A program made the position numbers and the translations under genes. Below, one piece after another: positions 17,902 to 27,311 of a stretch of DNA of 64,000 bases. The notes beneath the pieces are model-generated. The model made no database searches. It worked only from the letters and a program-made list of their open reading frames with translations, and had not been told where the DNA came from. The first letter of the stretch is position 1, and each line of letters starts with the position of its first letter. The stretch spans positions 1,612,001 through 1,676,000 of the forward strand of contig OZ244043.1 of the NCBI GenBank assembly GCA_965215215.1, written 5' to 3'. This DNA is from CALDTK01 sp965215215 (GTDB lineage Bacteria > Bacteroidota > Bacteroidia > Chitinophagales > Saprospiraceae).

Positions 17902-18018
17902 GCAAACAGGTCTGAGAGGTCGAGTCGCAAAACTACGAGAGTTAGACTAGACTAACAAATCTGTTTGAGTTGAGTTTACTACCGATGCCCCTCCCCGGGG
18001 ATAGCCTAAGTACATTAC

Positions 18019-19431
18019 CTACTGCATAGTATCCAATATGTCGGTGATGTCCGTCTCGGTAGTATCGGGATTGATAAAGCAGAATCGTGCGACCGTCTCG
18101 GATACCCCCTCGTGGGTCCATTTGGTAGGCGTAACCAGGGCAAAACCTTCGCGCTGGTTTTTGTAAGTCCAGTTTCTATACGCTTCGGGGGACCAATTTT
18201 TCCGGCGAAACAAGACGCAGGAGAGACTCGGCTCACGTACCAGCTCAACGATCGGATTCTCCGTAATGAGCTTACCGGCCAGGTCGGCCAACAGGATGCC
18301 CTGCTCCACCGCCCACTTGTACTTCTCCGTGCCGTACATCGCTAGCGAGAACCACAGGGGCATACCGCGTACCCGGCGCGTTAGTTGGATTTGGTAGTCG
18401 GAGGGATTGAAACCTCGGGCCCCCTCATCGTCGAAGATCTCTAGGTACGACCCGGTTTGCGCGTGGGCTTCCTCCGCCAGTTTGGGATTCTTGTAGAGGA
18501 TAGCCCCGCAGTCGTAGGGGGAGAATAGCCATTTGTGTGGGTCTATCGTGATGCTGTCGGCTCGCTCGATCCCGTCGAACAAGTGTCGCACCGAATCTGC
18601 CGCCAGGGCACCGCCACCGTAAGCGGCATCTACGTGAAACCAGAGCTTTTCGATCTCGCAAATCTCGGCGACGCCCGATAGGTCGTCTATGATACCGGCG
18701 TTCGTGGTACCGCCCGTGGCCACCACGGCGAAGAGCCGTTGTCGTTGCTGAACGTCTAGCCCGTCGACCTTCTCCCGAAGCGCCTGCCCCGTCATCGCGT
18801 CCTCGGTTTCGACCAGGAGCAGGTCGACGTCGATGACCTTGGCCATCGACTTTACGGACGAATGGGCGCCGGTGGAGGAGATGATGAGTCCCCGTACATG
18901 CTTATTCTGGGGCTGCTTTCGCCAGTTTTCGCGCGCAGCGACCAGCGCGGAAAGGTTGGCCGCCGTCCCGCCACTCGTAAAGACGCCGAAGGCGGGTGCG
19001 GGGAGTCCGGTGAGCGATACGAGCCACTTCATGGCCTCGTTCTCGCAAAAGATTCCGCCGGCCCCCTCCATCCAGTGGGCCCCGTGGATGCTCGAGGCCG
19101 CCGTTACGAGGTCGAACATGATGGCCGCCCGGGTTGGCGCCGCGGGCACGAAGGCGAGGTGCCGGGGGTGATCGATCGGTACGGTCGCTTTGACGAGGAC
19201 TTCCCGGAAAAGTTCGAATGCCCGCTCCCCGCCGATCCCCGACTCGGTGATCGTCTCCCCGACTAAGCGCCTGAGCTCTTCCTCGCTTTTCGGACTGCCA
19301 ATTTCGAGTGACGTAGTGGTTATCCGGTGAATAGCGTATTTCATGACGTCCAGGGTCATCTCGATCAGACCGATATCGATGTTGTGCATGGAGGCCTTCT
19401 TATGCGGAGGAGACTGCGTTAACGTCATCAT
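18019..19431 (-). CDS. PLP-dependent group II amino-acid decarboxylase
   Basis: This 470-residue fold-type I enzyme has the cofactor Lys300 in the motif TIDPHKW, the PLP-ring Asp268 in HVDAAYGG, and the phosphate-binding segment FTSGGTAANL. This places it in the group II (glutamate, aromatic amino acid, histidine or diaminobutyrate) decarboxylase family. The closest style is the aromatic-L-amino-acid and related group, but the substrate cannot be set. ATG 19431 is used, and Met15 is an alternative start. The gene stands alone with about 100 bp before the TonB receptor and a 355-bp gap on its upstream side. Confidence 0.88.
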   Translation of the reverse strand: MMTLTQSPPHKKASMHNIDIGLIEMTLDVMKYAIHRITTTSLEIGSPKSEEELRRLVGETITESGIGGERAFELFREVLVKATVPIDHPRHLAFVPAAPTRAAIMFDLVTAASSIHGAHWMEGAGGIFCENEAMKWLVSLTGLPAPAFGVFTSGGTAANLSALVAARENWRKQPQNKHVRGLIISSTGAHSSVKSMAKVIDVDLLLVETEDAMTGQALREKVDGLDVQQRQRLFAVVATGGTTNAGIIDDLSGVAEICEIEKLWFHVDAAYGGGALAADSVRHLFDGIERADSITIDPHKWLFSPYDCGAILYKNPKLAEEAHAQTGSYLEIFDDEGARGFNPSDYQIQLTRRVRGMPLWFSLAMYGTEKYKWAVEQGILLADLAGKLITENPIVELVREPSLSCVLFRRKNWSPEAYRNWTYKNQREGFALVTPTKWTHEGVSETVARFCFINPDTTETDITDILDTMQ

Positions 19432-19786
19432 TAACCTTTACTAGTTATCAAATTCGTTGAAGCCTTGCGTCCTCTGGGACAGTCCTGAGTGGAAAAGGAA
19501 AGGTAGTTCAGTTGGCGACGCTGCCGGGAGGGGCTGCGGTCGAGCGCGAGGCGCCACGAACCCAATCTTCGCGGCACCGAGGATGCGCACTGCCGTGAGG
19601 AATGTTTTGCCGGAAGGCGTCCCGTATTCCGCCCCGAGGCTGAACGGCGGGAAGCTTCGCACGGCCAGCGCGAGGCTTTCGCCAAAACGGAAGTCACCAC
19701 CGAGGCCGCGGGGATCGAGGCAACAGAAGCCAATGGTTACCGACGGCGCTAGTGCACGTGGGCGATGCCGGCGGTCCGTAGCCTAC
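19432..19786. other. 355-bp intergenic region without a convincing gene
   Basis: Short open frames here have no signal, motif or start context. The only structure seen is one exact copy of the 14-bp word at 19675-19688 (GCTTTCGCCAAAAC). This is one of three copies outside coding sequence. Confidence 0.5.
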
Positions 19787-21359
19787 TTAAACCCCCGAAA
19801 CCGCCACCCCCGTCGGCACCGACAGCTCGTACTCCACCGTCAATTCTTCGCTATCCCCCGGAGCCAGGCTTAACTCCCAACTCAATCTCCCGGTCTCGAC
19901 ATCGTGCCTGGCCCCCGTAAGCTGCTCCACGTCGATGTCGATCTCGTCGAGGCGCGCCACCGGGAGCTGGTCTTCGACTAATAGCTCGATGGCTTGCGAC
20001 CGGGTGTTCCGCACGGTAATCTCGTACGTACGCGCGCGCGTAGCTCTGCCTCCCCCGGAGTACCTGTGTATCCATCACGTCCGCCGTTGTCCGCCGCCCG
20101 ACGAGCACCGCGTCGTCCGCCCCGAGCGCGAAGCTCAGCGTGTCCGAAGTCTGGGCCAGTGGATTCAAGTACTGAGTTCCCAAATAACGGCCCTCGAGGT
20201 GCAACCTCACTTCCCCCGGGATTAGGTTGAGGGTATCCCAGCCGGTCGCCAAGCCTTCGAGGTAAGCTTTCGCCTCCAGCTTGGGGACTACCCGGTGGCG
20301 AAGCTGGAGGTCAAGGGGGTACCTACTCAGTCGTACGGCGTACGACTGCCCATCGGCCGGGAGGTCGAAACGCTGCTCGATCGCGTAGGACCTAGTGGTC
20401 AGCTGGCTCGTCTCCGAGACGAAAGTCACGTTGTAGTCAGCAGCGATCTCTGCAGCCATTTTTCGCTGTTCCAGTGCTGGACGCCCGGGTGCTGCTCCGC
20501 CTACGTAGGCGGGCGAAAGCTCGGGGGCCGTCAGTTTTCGGTTCGGATCCCCGGTGCTCAGCGTCAGGTCCACACCATCCCAATCTACGCCGGTGGCCTG
20601 CGTCACGTTCCCGACCAACACGAGCTGTCCCGCGGCTTCGGCCGCCTCCGGGTCCACGAAGAGGTCGTATTCCGGATTCCAACTCGCGTCCGTCACCAAG
20701 TAGCTCAGCTCGAAGTCGAACGTGCCCGCACGCTCGGCAAGCAGCCGCGTCTGCACCCGGCCTACCCTCGTTCGCTCCGCTGGTCGCGCCGCGTCGATGC
20801 GCTTCTGCAAAACAGCGAGTTCCCGCCCGAGCTTTTGCGCCCTGCGGTCGATTCGGACTAATTTCGTTCGAATAGCCTGCGTGCGCGCTCTGTAGTAACT
20901 GGCCGCGCGCTGTACGGCTTCGCTGTAGTCGGCCACCTGCAATTCGTCCGGGAAGTCACGGTTGACGAGCAGCAGTTGTAGCTCGGCGGTGTAGCCGCTT
21001 CGCTCCGCCCCGAGCAGCGCGGTATCCACCTGGAGGCTATCGAGCTGCCCGCGGAGTTCGACCACGCTATCGGGTTCGACACCCTCCCCGCCCGGTTCGT
21101 CGAAGCTCGAGAGCGTCAACACCGCCACCGTAGGATCGATGGCGAGTTGCACGGTGGCGGGATCTACCCCCTGTTCGAGGCCTTCGAAACGGAGGTCGTT
21201 GGCTCCGGCCCCGAGCGTGAGCTCCCCGCAGCGCGTCACTACCGCCCCCTGCCGGTAAACGGTAACCCGCTTCGGGGTAGAGGCAACGTTGGGGAAGGCC
21301 TGTGCTTGCGCGAAAACAGGAAGCACGAGGAGGAGGAACAAAATGGATAATCGGTGCAT
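19787..21359 (-). pseudogene. MuiA-like DUF4139 secreted protein, broken by a frameshift
   Basis: ATG 21359 starts a signal peptide (MHRLSILFLLLVLPVFAQAQ) whose VFAQA is encoded by the 14-bp word at 21304-21317. The N-terminal part matches the mucoidy-inhibitor-A/DUF4139 family: a DUF4140-like start (KRVTVYRQGAVVTRCGELTLGAG), a coiled coil, and the beta core (FELSYLVTDASWNPEYDLFV). The expected C-terminus, NTRSQAIELLVEDQLPV to LTVEYELSVPTGV, is present but in another frame. The switch is near 20025-20045 in an alternating CG and TACG tract, where one extra base explains it. It could be a real mutation, phase variation or a sequencing error. Confidence 0.8.
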
Positions 21360-21785
21360 CGAGTAGTCTGTGTTGGTGCGGATCGCTTGGTTACCCGATG
21401 AGATGCGCTTCCGCGAGGGATTACACAAATACAGTTGCAATCGAGCCGTCCGGCACCCCTACCAATACCCCTCAAGACCTGCTCACGTAAGCGGCACGAG
21501 CGCTTGCACAAGTATTCGAGCCCGCTCAAGACGACGAATGATCCTTGATTTTACTACCTCCCCTACGCCGATGGCGACGACGTTTTCGCGGAGGCGAACG
21601 AAGACAACTTCGAGTTCGTGTTCGAGCGTTTCTGCCGCACGGATGGACGGCGGAAAGGAGAAGGGGCGGGCATCGGGCGCGCGGTTGTCGTAACGATTTA
21701 CCAGCGTTTCGACCGGCGAGCGGTGTTCACGCAGGAGAGCGCCACGTACCGGTGTCGGTGCGGTTCGGGCAACGGTCGCGCTTCA
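21360..21785. other. 426-bp intergenic region, nothing convincing
   Basis: Short frames on the plus strand have no start context or recognisable product. A one-mismatch copy of the 14-bp word lies at 21582-21595 (GTTTTCGCGGAGGC). Nothing else stands out. Confidence 0.4.
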
Positions 21786-22856
21786 CTACTCCCCCGGTAC
21801 GTACCGCCCGAGCCACGTCGGCCATACCGGCCCGCGGATTACCTCGTCTACCAAAGCGGAGAGGGTGTCGGCTTGGGGCAGGTTTTGGCGGAAGCTGAAG
21901 GCGTAATAGTCGGGCTCGAGCCGGGAGGCTTGAATCTCGAGGGAACTGGAGGAGTTCGTCAGGTAGTACTCGAACTCCATATGGGGAGCGAGGAACAGGT
22001 CGGCCGAGTCGGCTTTGATGCGCTCAAAACCATTCGCCAAGTCGGGGACGGTACCGTAGGCAATGGACTGTCGGTCGAGGAACTTGCGGGCGGCCGCGTC
22101 GTCGGCCAGGGTGATGGTCCGTTGCTCCCGCAGATCGCCGGGGAGCTTGAGGGGACTCGTCTTCGCGTTGGCCAGCGAAACGAGCGTGGCGGTGAGGACC
22201 GACGAGATCGCGAGTCCGACCAACATCCAGAGCATGGCGACCACGCGGCCGGGGAGGGTGCTCGGGGTCTTATCGCCGTAACCGATGGTGGTCAGGGTCA
22301 CACCCGCCCACCAGAACCCCGCGCCGACGCCCTCGTGCACTTTCCCACCGAACTGCTCCTCGTTGTCCTTGCGCTCCGCCAGGTAGATGAGCGTACCGAC
22401 CACCAGGAGGAGCAGCGACAGCGAGCCGACGATCCGGAAGAAGGTAGGATTGAAGAGTCCCTGCAGCACCTTGGTGATCGAGTTGCCGCTACGCCGCGCC
22501 ACGGCGAGCGAGCTCGAGTAGTAGATCGGGGAGTGGGCGCCGGTGTCGCGGCTGCTGGTAGCCGGCGTAGCTACTAGGTAGACGTCGAGGTCATTGCTCG
22601 CGAAGCGCGCCGCGACCGAGTCGCGAGCCACCTCGACGTACACGTACGGCAGCGCGGCGCGACCGGCTACTACCTCCCAGAGCGCAACGGCGAGTCCGTC
22701 GTAAAGGGCGGTATCCTCGCGGATGACCAGGGGTTCCGAGGGCGAGACACCTACCCGAAGGGACTCGGTTTGCGCGGGGGCGGGTATTACGGAGGCGAGA
22801 AGCGACGTGAGGGTGAGGAGGGCGACGAAGCGTTCGCGGAGCGGGGAGGGAAGCAC
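21786..22856 (-). CDS. GluR0-like prokaryotic ionotropic glutamate receptor / potassium channel
   Basis: The protein has 356 residues. A signal peptide (1-29) is followed by lobe S1 of a periplasmic-binding domain (LRVGVSPSEPLVI to YYSSSLAVARR). TM1 spans about 139-160 (FFRIVGSLSLLLLVVGTLIYLAE), and the pore loop holds the potassium selectivity filter TIGYGD at 190-195. TM2 spans about 204-228, and lobe S2 completes the binding domain (ITLADDAAARKFLD to DEVIRGPVWPTW). The order S1-TM1-pore-TM2-S2 is that of GluR0 from Synechocystis. It should be an inner-membrane tetramer with a periplasmic ligand site. The ligand is probably an amino acid and is not set by sequence. The 3' part carries an exact 14-bp word (21882-21895). 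Confidence 0.9.
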   Translation of the reverse strand: MLPSPLRERFVALLTLTSLLASVIPAPAQTESLRVGVSPSEPLVIREDTALYDGLAVALWEVVAGRAALPYVYVEVARDSVAARFASNDLDVYLVATPATSSRDTGAHSPIYYSSSLAVARRSGNSITKVLQGLFNPTFFRIVGSLSLLLLVVGTLIYLAERKDNEEQFGGKVHEGVGAGFWWAGVTLTTIGYGDKTPSTLPGRVVAMLWMLVGLAISSVLTATLVSLANAKTSPLKLPGDLREQRTITLADDAAARKFLDRQSIAYGTVPDLANGFERIKADSADLFLAPHMEFEYYLTNSSSSLEIQASRLEPDYYAFSFRQNLPQADTLSALVDEVIRGPVWPTWLGRYVPGE

Positions 22857-22909
22857 GGGCGCAAGATTAGCACCACGCTTCCATCCACTGGGGTCGCCGC
22901 TGGTCGCCT

Positions 22910-23539
22910 CTAGTACGACACCGCGACCTTTCGGTACAGGTAGCGCTCCTCCTCGATTTGGTTCAGCATAAAATGCGCGACGTCGGCTCTGGAAACCTTG
23001 AGCTTCGACTTCTCTTCGGATCCAAATCCATGCTTATAATTCTCCGTGAGCTTGCCGTTGGTTAGGTTTCCCGGCCGGGCGATCGTCCAGGCGAGCTCGG
23101 ACTTGTCGATTACGGCTTCCTGTAGTTCGTGGTCTTCGAACGCACGCTTCAGGACGAACGGAACGACAAGGTATTTCATATGCCAAGGCAGCATCGCTTC
23201 CGTATCCAAATACCCGAGTGAGGTCTGACAGATAAACCGTCGCACGCCCGACGCTTCCATCGCCCGGACGATGTTGGTGGTGCCGAGCGTACGGAGCCTG
23301 GACGTATCGGAGGAGGGCGCCCCGAGGCAACAGAGTACGACGTCCTGTCCGCGCACTCCGGTGAGCACGTCTTCGTACCTCAGAGCATCACCCCGGACGA
23401 CTCGAAGCTCTTCGTTCGAGACGGCGAGCTTATCGGGTGATCTGGCGAACGCGGTTACCCGGTACCTGCCTAGGGCTTGATCGACGAGGGCCTTACCGGT
23501 ACCGCCGGTGGCCCCAAAAATGGCTATTCGCTTTTGCAT
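22910..23539 (-). CDS. NAD(P)-binding NmrA/SDR-like oxidoreductase
   Basis: This 209-residue single-domain protein starts with the Rossmann motif IFGATGGTGKALV, followed by VTAFARSPDKL and VLCCLGAP. These are typical of atypical short-chain dehydrogenases of the NmrA/YwnB type. The WTIARPGNLTNG segment is the usual substrate-loop region. It lies 102 bp from an AraC-type regulator on the same strand, with the regulator upstream, so the regulator may control it. Base composition is less GC-rich than in neighbouring core genes. Confidence 0.85.
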   Translation of the reverse strand: MQKRIAIFGATGGTGKALVDQALGRYRVTAFARSPDKLAVSNEELRVVRGDALRYEDVLTGVRGQDVVLCCLGAPSSDTSRLRTLGTTNIVRAMEASGVRRFICQTSLGYLDTEAMLPWHMKYLVVPFVLKRAFEDHELQEAVIDKSELAWTIARPGNLTNGKLTENYKHGFGSEEKSKLKVSRADVAHFMLNQIEEERYLYRKVAVSY

Positions 23540-23641
23540 GGGTTGGATTTACTTCGTTTGAACGCGCATTCATTCCTTGAATACGAAGCAAAGTTGACCA
23601 CAGCAAGAGATGGGAAAATTGTACAAACCCGGCAAGCTTAG

Positions 23642-24412
23642 CTACGCTAGCATCAAAAGCTTCTGTTTGGGTGTTAGCCCAGTATACTTTTTAAATGTGC
23701 GTATAAAGTGGGATTGGTCAACGAAGCCGTTGTCGTAAGCAATGTTGGTTAGCTTGGTATAATCGGACTCTTTAAGCTGGTTGAGCGAGAAACTAAATTG
23801 AATGATGCGAGCGAATTGCTTGGGTGTTACGCCTAGCTCGTTGGCAAATCTTCGCTCGAACGTCCTTTCGGTTATAAAGAGTCGCTCCCTGAGCGTTTTG
23901 ATCGGGAGGGCTCCTTTCGAATCGATGATGGTCGAGACGGCCAGCTTGATCGAGTTATCTGGATCGATTGAGGAGCGCCCAACCAAGTCCAATACGTACG
24001 CGGAGATTAATTCGACCTGGAGCGTCGCGTTACTGGCCTGAAGTTGAGCGATAGTGCTTTCGGTATCGACGTCCGGTAGCTGCCTCAGGTCGTAGCAGTC
24101 GTCGTTGATCTCCTTCGGATCGATCCCCAACAGCAGCCGAGTCGCGAAGGGATACAGCTGGAAGACGGTCAGTCGGTACGCGCCACGGATTTGGAGGACT
24201 ATCGGCTCGATGGTTTGTCCGTAGAGGAAGAAAGTCGACAGGGGTTTGCGCTGTGGGAGAAGTAAAACGCCGCGTTGGGCCTCGGAATAAATGATCCCGG
24301 GGTATCCGTCGGCGTAGAAGGGGAGTCGGTGGAGCAGCTCACCGCTGTTTTCCAGCAGGAGTATCTCCTTGACGAATGGAGCGATTCGGTGGTCTCTTTC
24401 GATACTGACCAT
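23642..24412 (-). CDS. AraC-family transcriptional regulator
   Basis: The protein has 256 residues. The C-terminal two helix-turn-helix motifs are clear (LPIKTLRERLFITERTFERRF and YTKLTNIAYDNGFVDQSHFIRTFKKYTGLTPKQ in part), matching the AraC/XylS consensus. The N-terminal half resembles the DUF6597-type sensor found in Bacteroidota AraC proteins (YPGIIYSEAQRGVLLLP). It is probably an activator of the adjacent NmrA-like gene. Low GC and isolation from core genes suggest acquired DNA. Confidence 0.9.
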   Translation of the reverse strand: MVSIERDHRIAPFVKEILLLENSGELLHRLPFYADGYPGIIYSEAQRGVLLLPQRKPLSTFFLYGQTIEPIVLQIRGAYRLTVFQLYPFATRLLLGIDPKEINDDCYDLRQLPDVDTESTIAQLQASNATLQVELISAYVLDLVGRSSIDPDNSIKLAVSTIIDSKGALPIKTLRERLFITERTFERRFANELGVTPKQFARIIQFSFSLNQLKESDYTKLTNIAYDNGFVDQSHFIRTFKKYTGLTPKQKLLMLA

Positions 24413-25122
24413 TGGATGGGGTCATTTTTGCTGTCGCGAGCCGGACCGGCAGTTTGCTGCGCTAACTGGCCCGGCTTAGATGGACGCGCTGTTCGAAGAG
24501 GCATCGAATTTAGTGAACGACTCGGGTAGCAGACCGGGAAGCGTCGGCAGTAATGAAAGTAGCTACGCTTGCACGTGGAAGTACACGGTGACCTGCTCTG
24601 GAATATCGACCTTCTCCTTTCCTAAGTTTTGACGCAAGTCGATTCTGATCGGATACTTCCGATTACCAGATCAATCGGATGTGCTATCTCCATGTAGCAG
24701 ACCCAGCGGTACCTCTCGAGCGGAAAGTCACCGAGGCTCACCAACTACCGCTTTCGATACGCCGTTGGCTCCAAGAAGTGAATCGTAGCCCCCGAAACGG
24801 AGTTGTCGTACTCCGGATTTGCGGTAAGCGCTTTCCATTCGGGGGGCATCACCAAATTCCTCTCAGAGGGAGTCTCGCACGGTCCGAGTCGGGAAGGTAG
24901 TGAGGTACATCGGATTGGGCATCGCGGCACCGGCGGGTACCCCGCCGAGAGGACCGCGTGGAAGTCGAGCCGGTCGAACAGCCACACTTCGCCCCGGCGT
25001 CGAATAGGCAGCGGGACTTAGGCAGCGGGACTAGGGTTGTGAGTGCACGGATGGCCGAGCTACGGACTGCGGGTGCCGAACTGTCTCCTGCCGCGCGCAG
25101 CGCCCCACTGACAGGCCCTAGC
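24413..25122. other. 710-bp region without a convincing gene
   Basis: Only short frames without plausible starts or domains are present. Composition is mixed. It borders a broken lipoprotein gene and may be decayed DNA. I see no hairpin or repeat worth naming. Confidence 0.4.
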
Positions 25123-25569
25123 TTAGAGTAGTTCGTACCGCGCGGCGCAGCCTTCGAAACAGGGGTACCATATAGTCAGCGTATCGCCCGCGACTTCGAA
25201 AGACAAAGAGTTTTCACCCCTGCGACCACAGCCCCCGTCCACGTAGAGTTCCATAACCCCCAGGCTGTAGGTCCCAGTACTCGCTCCTTCGGCGGAAGTA
25301 TCCAGAACGCAGAGTGCCCCCGTTGCAACGGAGGTGCTGTCCGGAAACAAACAGATAGCGCGGTCGCTGGTCACGGGCTAGAAGTCACCCGAGCCGTCCC
25401 CCGGATCCAAGTAGATGGCTGTGAGCTGGTACGGCGGCCTGCTGGAGTCCACCTCCACGGTCAACGTAGCTGACTTCAATGCAAGATCCTCTTCATCGCG
25501 GTCGCAGGCAGATAGCAGTAGCGCGGTGGTGGTGAAGGCTGCGGAAGCAAGTTTTGGGAGATAATGATA
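25123..25569 (-). pseudogene. relic of a small lipoprotein gene with an in-frame amber stop and no start codon
   Basis: Reading minus from 25569, right after a TAA, the frame gives a lipoprotein signal (LPKLASAAFTTTALLLSAC) and a mature part ending at a TAG at 25378-25380. The same frame then continues without shift through Pro and a GTG (25374) for 83 more residues with four Cys (GGCGRRG, YPCFEGCAARYELL). No ATG, GTG or TTG precedes the signal peptide. It reads as one Cys-rich lipoprotein of about 147 residues that has lost its start and gained an amber stop. The 83-residue tail alone could still be read from GTG, but it would lack a signal. Confidence 0.6.
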
Positions 25570-25730
25570 TTACAACGATTGACTCTGACCAGAGGCTGCT
25601 TGGGTGAGTGGATAATACTAGAGTCCGTAGTCTAGGGTCTTCTACGAATAGTACTTAAGGAAGGTAGACAAATTAGATAGTTCGCTAAATCCTAAGGCAT
25701 CGGGCGTAGGCTTACTATCGTTACTAAGTA

Positions 25731-26228
25731 ATGTATCCTTCGGCTAGATCTACGATCCTCGCAGTGTGCTGCGTGCTCGTTGCATTCGCTTCGTGTGAGG
25801 AGGAGAGGCTGAATGCTGACCTGGGTCCGTGTCGTGAGTACTCGATGGACCGGGAAGGCTGTGCGTACGTAGCAGAAGCTGATAGTTCTACCTACATAAA
25901 TGCCTTGATCGGGAAATGGTACGTCGGCGTTGAGGCCTGCGGTGAGTGCGCACCCGACACCGACACCCCTTCCCAAACCTACGGAAGTCTGGCAGAAGCA
26001 CCGAGCTGGTTCGCACTCCGTGCAGACGGCACCTTCGTCCGGTCAGATCAAAGGGGAACGGATACCCTAAACTGGGTCGCCGAGCGACGAGGTGAGAACT
26101 GGGAGATCGTGGAGGCCGGAACCAAACAACGGCTGACCAGTCCTGAGCACCGGTGTGAGGACTGGCTATTCAGAGATGATACGCAGGTAGACGGTCTGTT
26201 TCAGGTTTGGCTCGCGGTTGAGGAGTAG
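25731..26228 (+). CDS. orphan lipoprotein
   Basis: This 165-residue protein has a lipoprotein signal (STILAVCCVLVAFASC, Cys22). The mature part has a lipocalin-like flavour: GKWYVGVEACGEC, then APSWFALRADGTFVRSDQRGTDTLNWVAERRGENWEIV, which resembles small copy/lipocalin-type domains measuring departure from a template (in part). Several Cys may form disulfides. No family was recognised with confidence. It lies in the less GC-rich accessory stretch and has no operon partner. Confidence 0.7.
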   Translation: MYPSARSTILAVCCVLVAFASCEEERLNADLGPCREYSMDREGCAYVAEADSSTYINALIGKWYVGVEACGECAPDTDTPSQTYGSLAEAPSWFALRADGTFVRSDQRGTDTLNWVAERRGENWEIVEAGTKQRLTSPEHRCEDWLFRDDTQVDGLFQVWLAVEE

Positions 26229-26566
26229 GTAACCTTGCGCAGTTACCCCATCGAACCATCTAATTCTCGTTCAGATGACTCCACGGGTACCCGCTGAAGG
26301 AGTCCCAATGCCCTACGATCTTCCCGTTACCCTCAAAGCGAAGAAGCCCACGGTTACGTACTGGTCGTTCCCCGGCTAAACTCGGTGCGTATAACAGGGC
26401 CACCAGATCGTCTTCGACGATGATTTTAAGAAACCGGATCGACTCGTCCGGACACTATTTACGCCCTATCGCCGGCCGTAGACCGTTTCGACGCAAGCGG
26501 CAAAATGGAAAACCCTCGGACCTAGCGGAGTGAGTACCTTTCACGTGGACTTTTCAGAACCTACAG
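26229..26566. other. 338-bp intergenic region, nothing convincing
   Basis: A 35-codon frame near 26276 has no recognisable features. The region precedes a toxin-antitoxin pair and presumably holds its promoter, but no operator palindrome was clear. Confidence 0.35.
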
Positions 26567-26791
26567 ATGAGCATTCAGATTGATTTACCCGAAAGCCTTC
26601 AACTCGGTAAGTTCGAGGTCAGCATGCTTCTGGCTGTAAAGCTGTTTGAAGAAGGACTAATCACTTCTGGCCAGGGAGCGGAGATGGTTGGCCTCTCCAA
26701 ACACACATTCATAGAAATGCTCGGAAAGTACAAGGTTTCGATCTTCCAATACGATATGGACGAGCTCGAGGATGACCTCCGCAAGGACTGA
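26567..26791 (+). CDS. UPF0175-family antitoxin
   Basis: This 74-residue protein has the UPF0175 pattern: an N-terminal strand (MSIQIDLPESL) followed by a helix-turn-helix-like segment (LLAVKLFEEGLITSGQGAEMVGLSKHTFIEMLGKYKVSI) and an acidic tail (YDMDELEDDLRKD). UPF0175 proteins are DNA-binding antitoxins paired with DUF3368 PIN-like toxins. It overlaps the toxin gene by 20 bp, which supports a coupled type II module. Confidence 0.88.
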   Translation: MSIQIDLPESLQLGKFEVSMLLAVKLFEEGLITSGQGAEMVGLSKHTFIEMLGKYKVSIFQYDMDELEDDLRKD

Positions 26792-27251
26792 AACGCTAGT
26801 CATTTCCGACGCCAGTGCACTCATCGCGCTGTTGGGAATCGACCAAATAGACCTACTGAGGAAGCTATACGAACGTATACTCACAACCGACGTGGTACGC
26901 GACGAAGTCCATACGCTCCTACCGGAGTGGATCGAGATATCGGTCGACTACGATGCACAACAATACCGGCTGCTCCGCCTAGAGCTGGACGCCGGGGAAG
27001 CAAGCGCGATCGCGCTTGCGCTTAGAAGACCCCAAAGCGGAGTCATTCTCGACGAGCGCAAAGGTAGGATGGTGGCTAAGCGAATGGATCTGCGCGTCTT
27101 AGGTACGTTAGGGATTATCGTGAATGCTAAGGAAGCGGGATTGATCACCTCCGCAAAAGAGCTAATCGATAGACTTGAGGTACACGGGTTCTGGCTATCG
27201 CATGAACTACGGCAACGAGTGCTCAGACGACTAGGAGAAGGTAACAGCTAA
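26772..27251 (+). CDS. DUF3368 PIN-domain toxin
   Basis: The 159-residue product starts at ATG 26772, inside the end of the antitoxin gene. It has the PIN-fold acidic residues: VISDASALIALL (first Asp), DVVRDEVH (Glu), LDAGEASAIALAL (Glu), and VILDERKGRMVAKRM (Asp). This is the DUF3368 pattern. PIN toxins are Mg-dependent ribonucleases. Together with the UPF0175 protein it makes a complete type II toxin-antitoxin system in the accessory stretch. Confidence 0.88.
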   Translation: MTSARTETLVISDASALIALLGIDQIDLLRKLYERILTTDVVRDEVHTLLPEWIEISVDYDAQQYRLLRLELDAGEASAIALALRRPQSGVILDERKGRMVAKRMDLRVLGTLGIIVNAKEAGLITSAKELIDRLEVHGFWLSHELRQRVLRRLGEGNS

Positions 27252-27311
27252 CGTGGGATTGGCTTGGACTCGACCTACTGCTCAGCAAGCCGATATCTGG
27301 AGTTAGCGCTA

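Noticed and set aside
19457..19873. 138-codon plus frame in the gap next to the MuiA gene
   Set aside because: It overlaps the conserved C-terminal part of the MuiA gene on the other strand and has no motif or signal.
24679..25021. Short plus frames in the 24.4-25.1 kb gap
   Set aside because: No start context, signal or family; codon use looks random.
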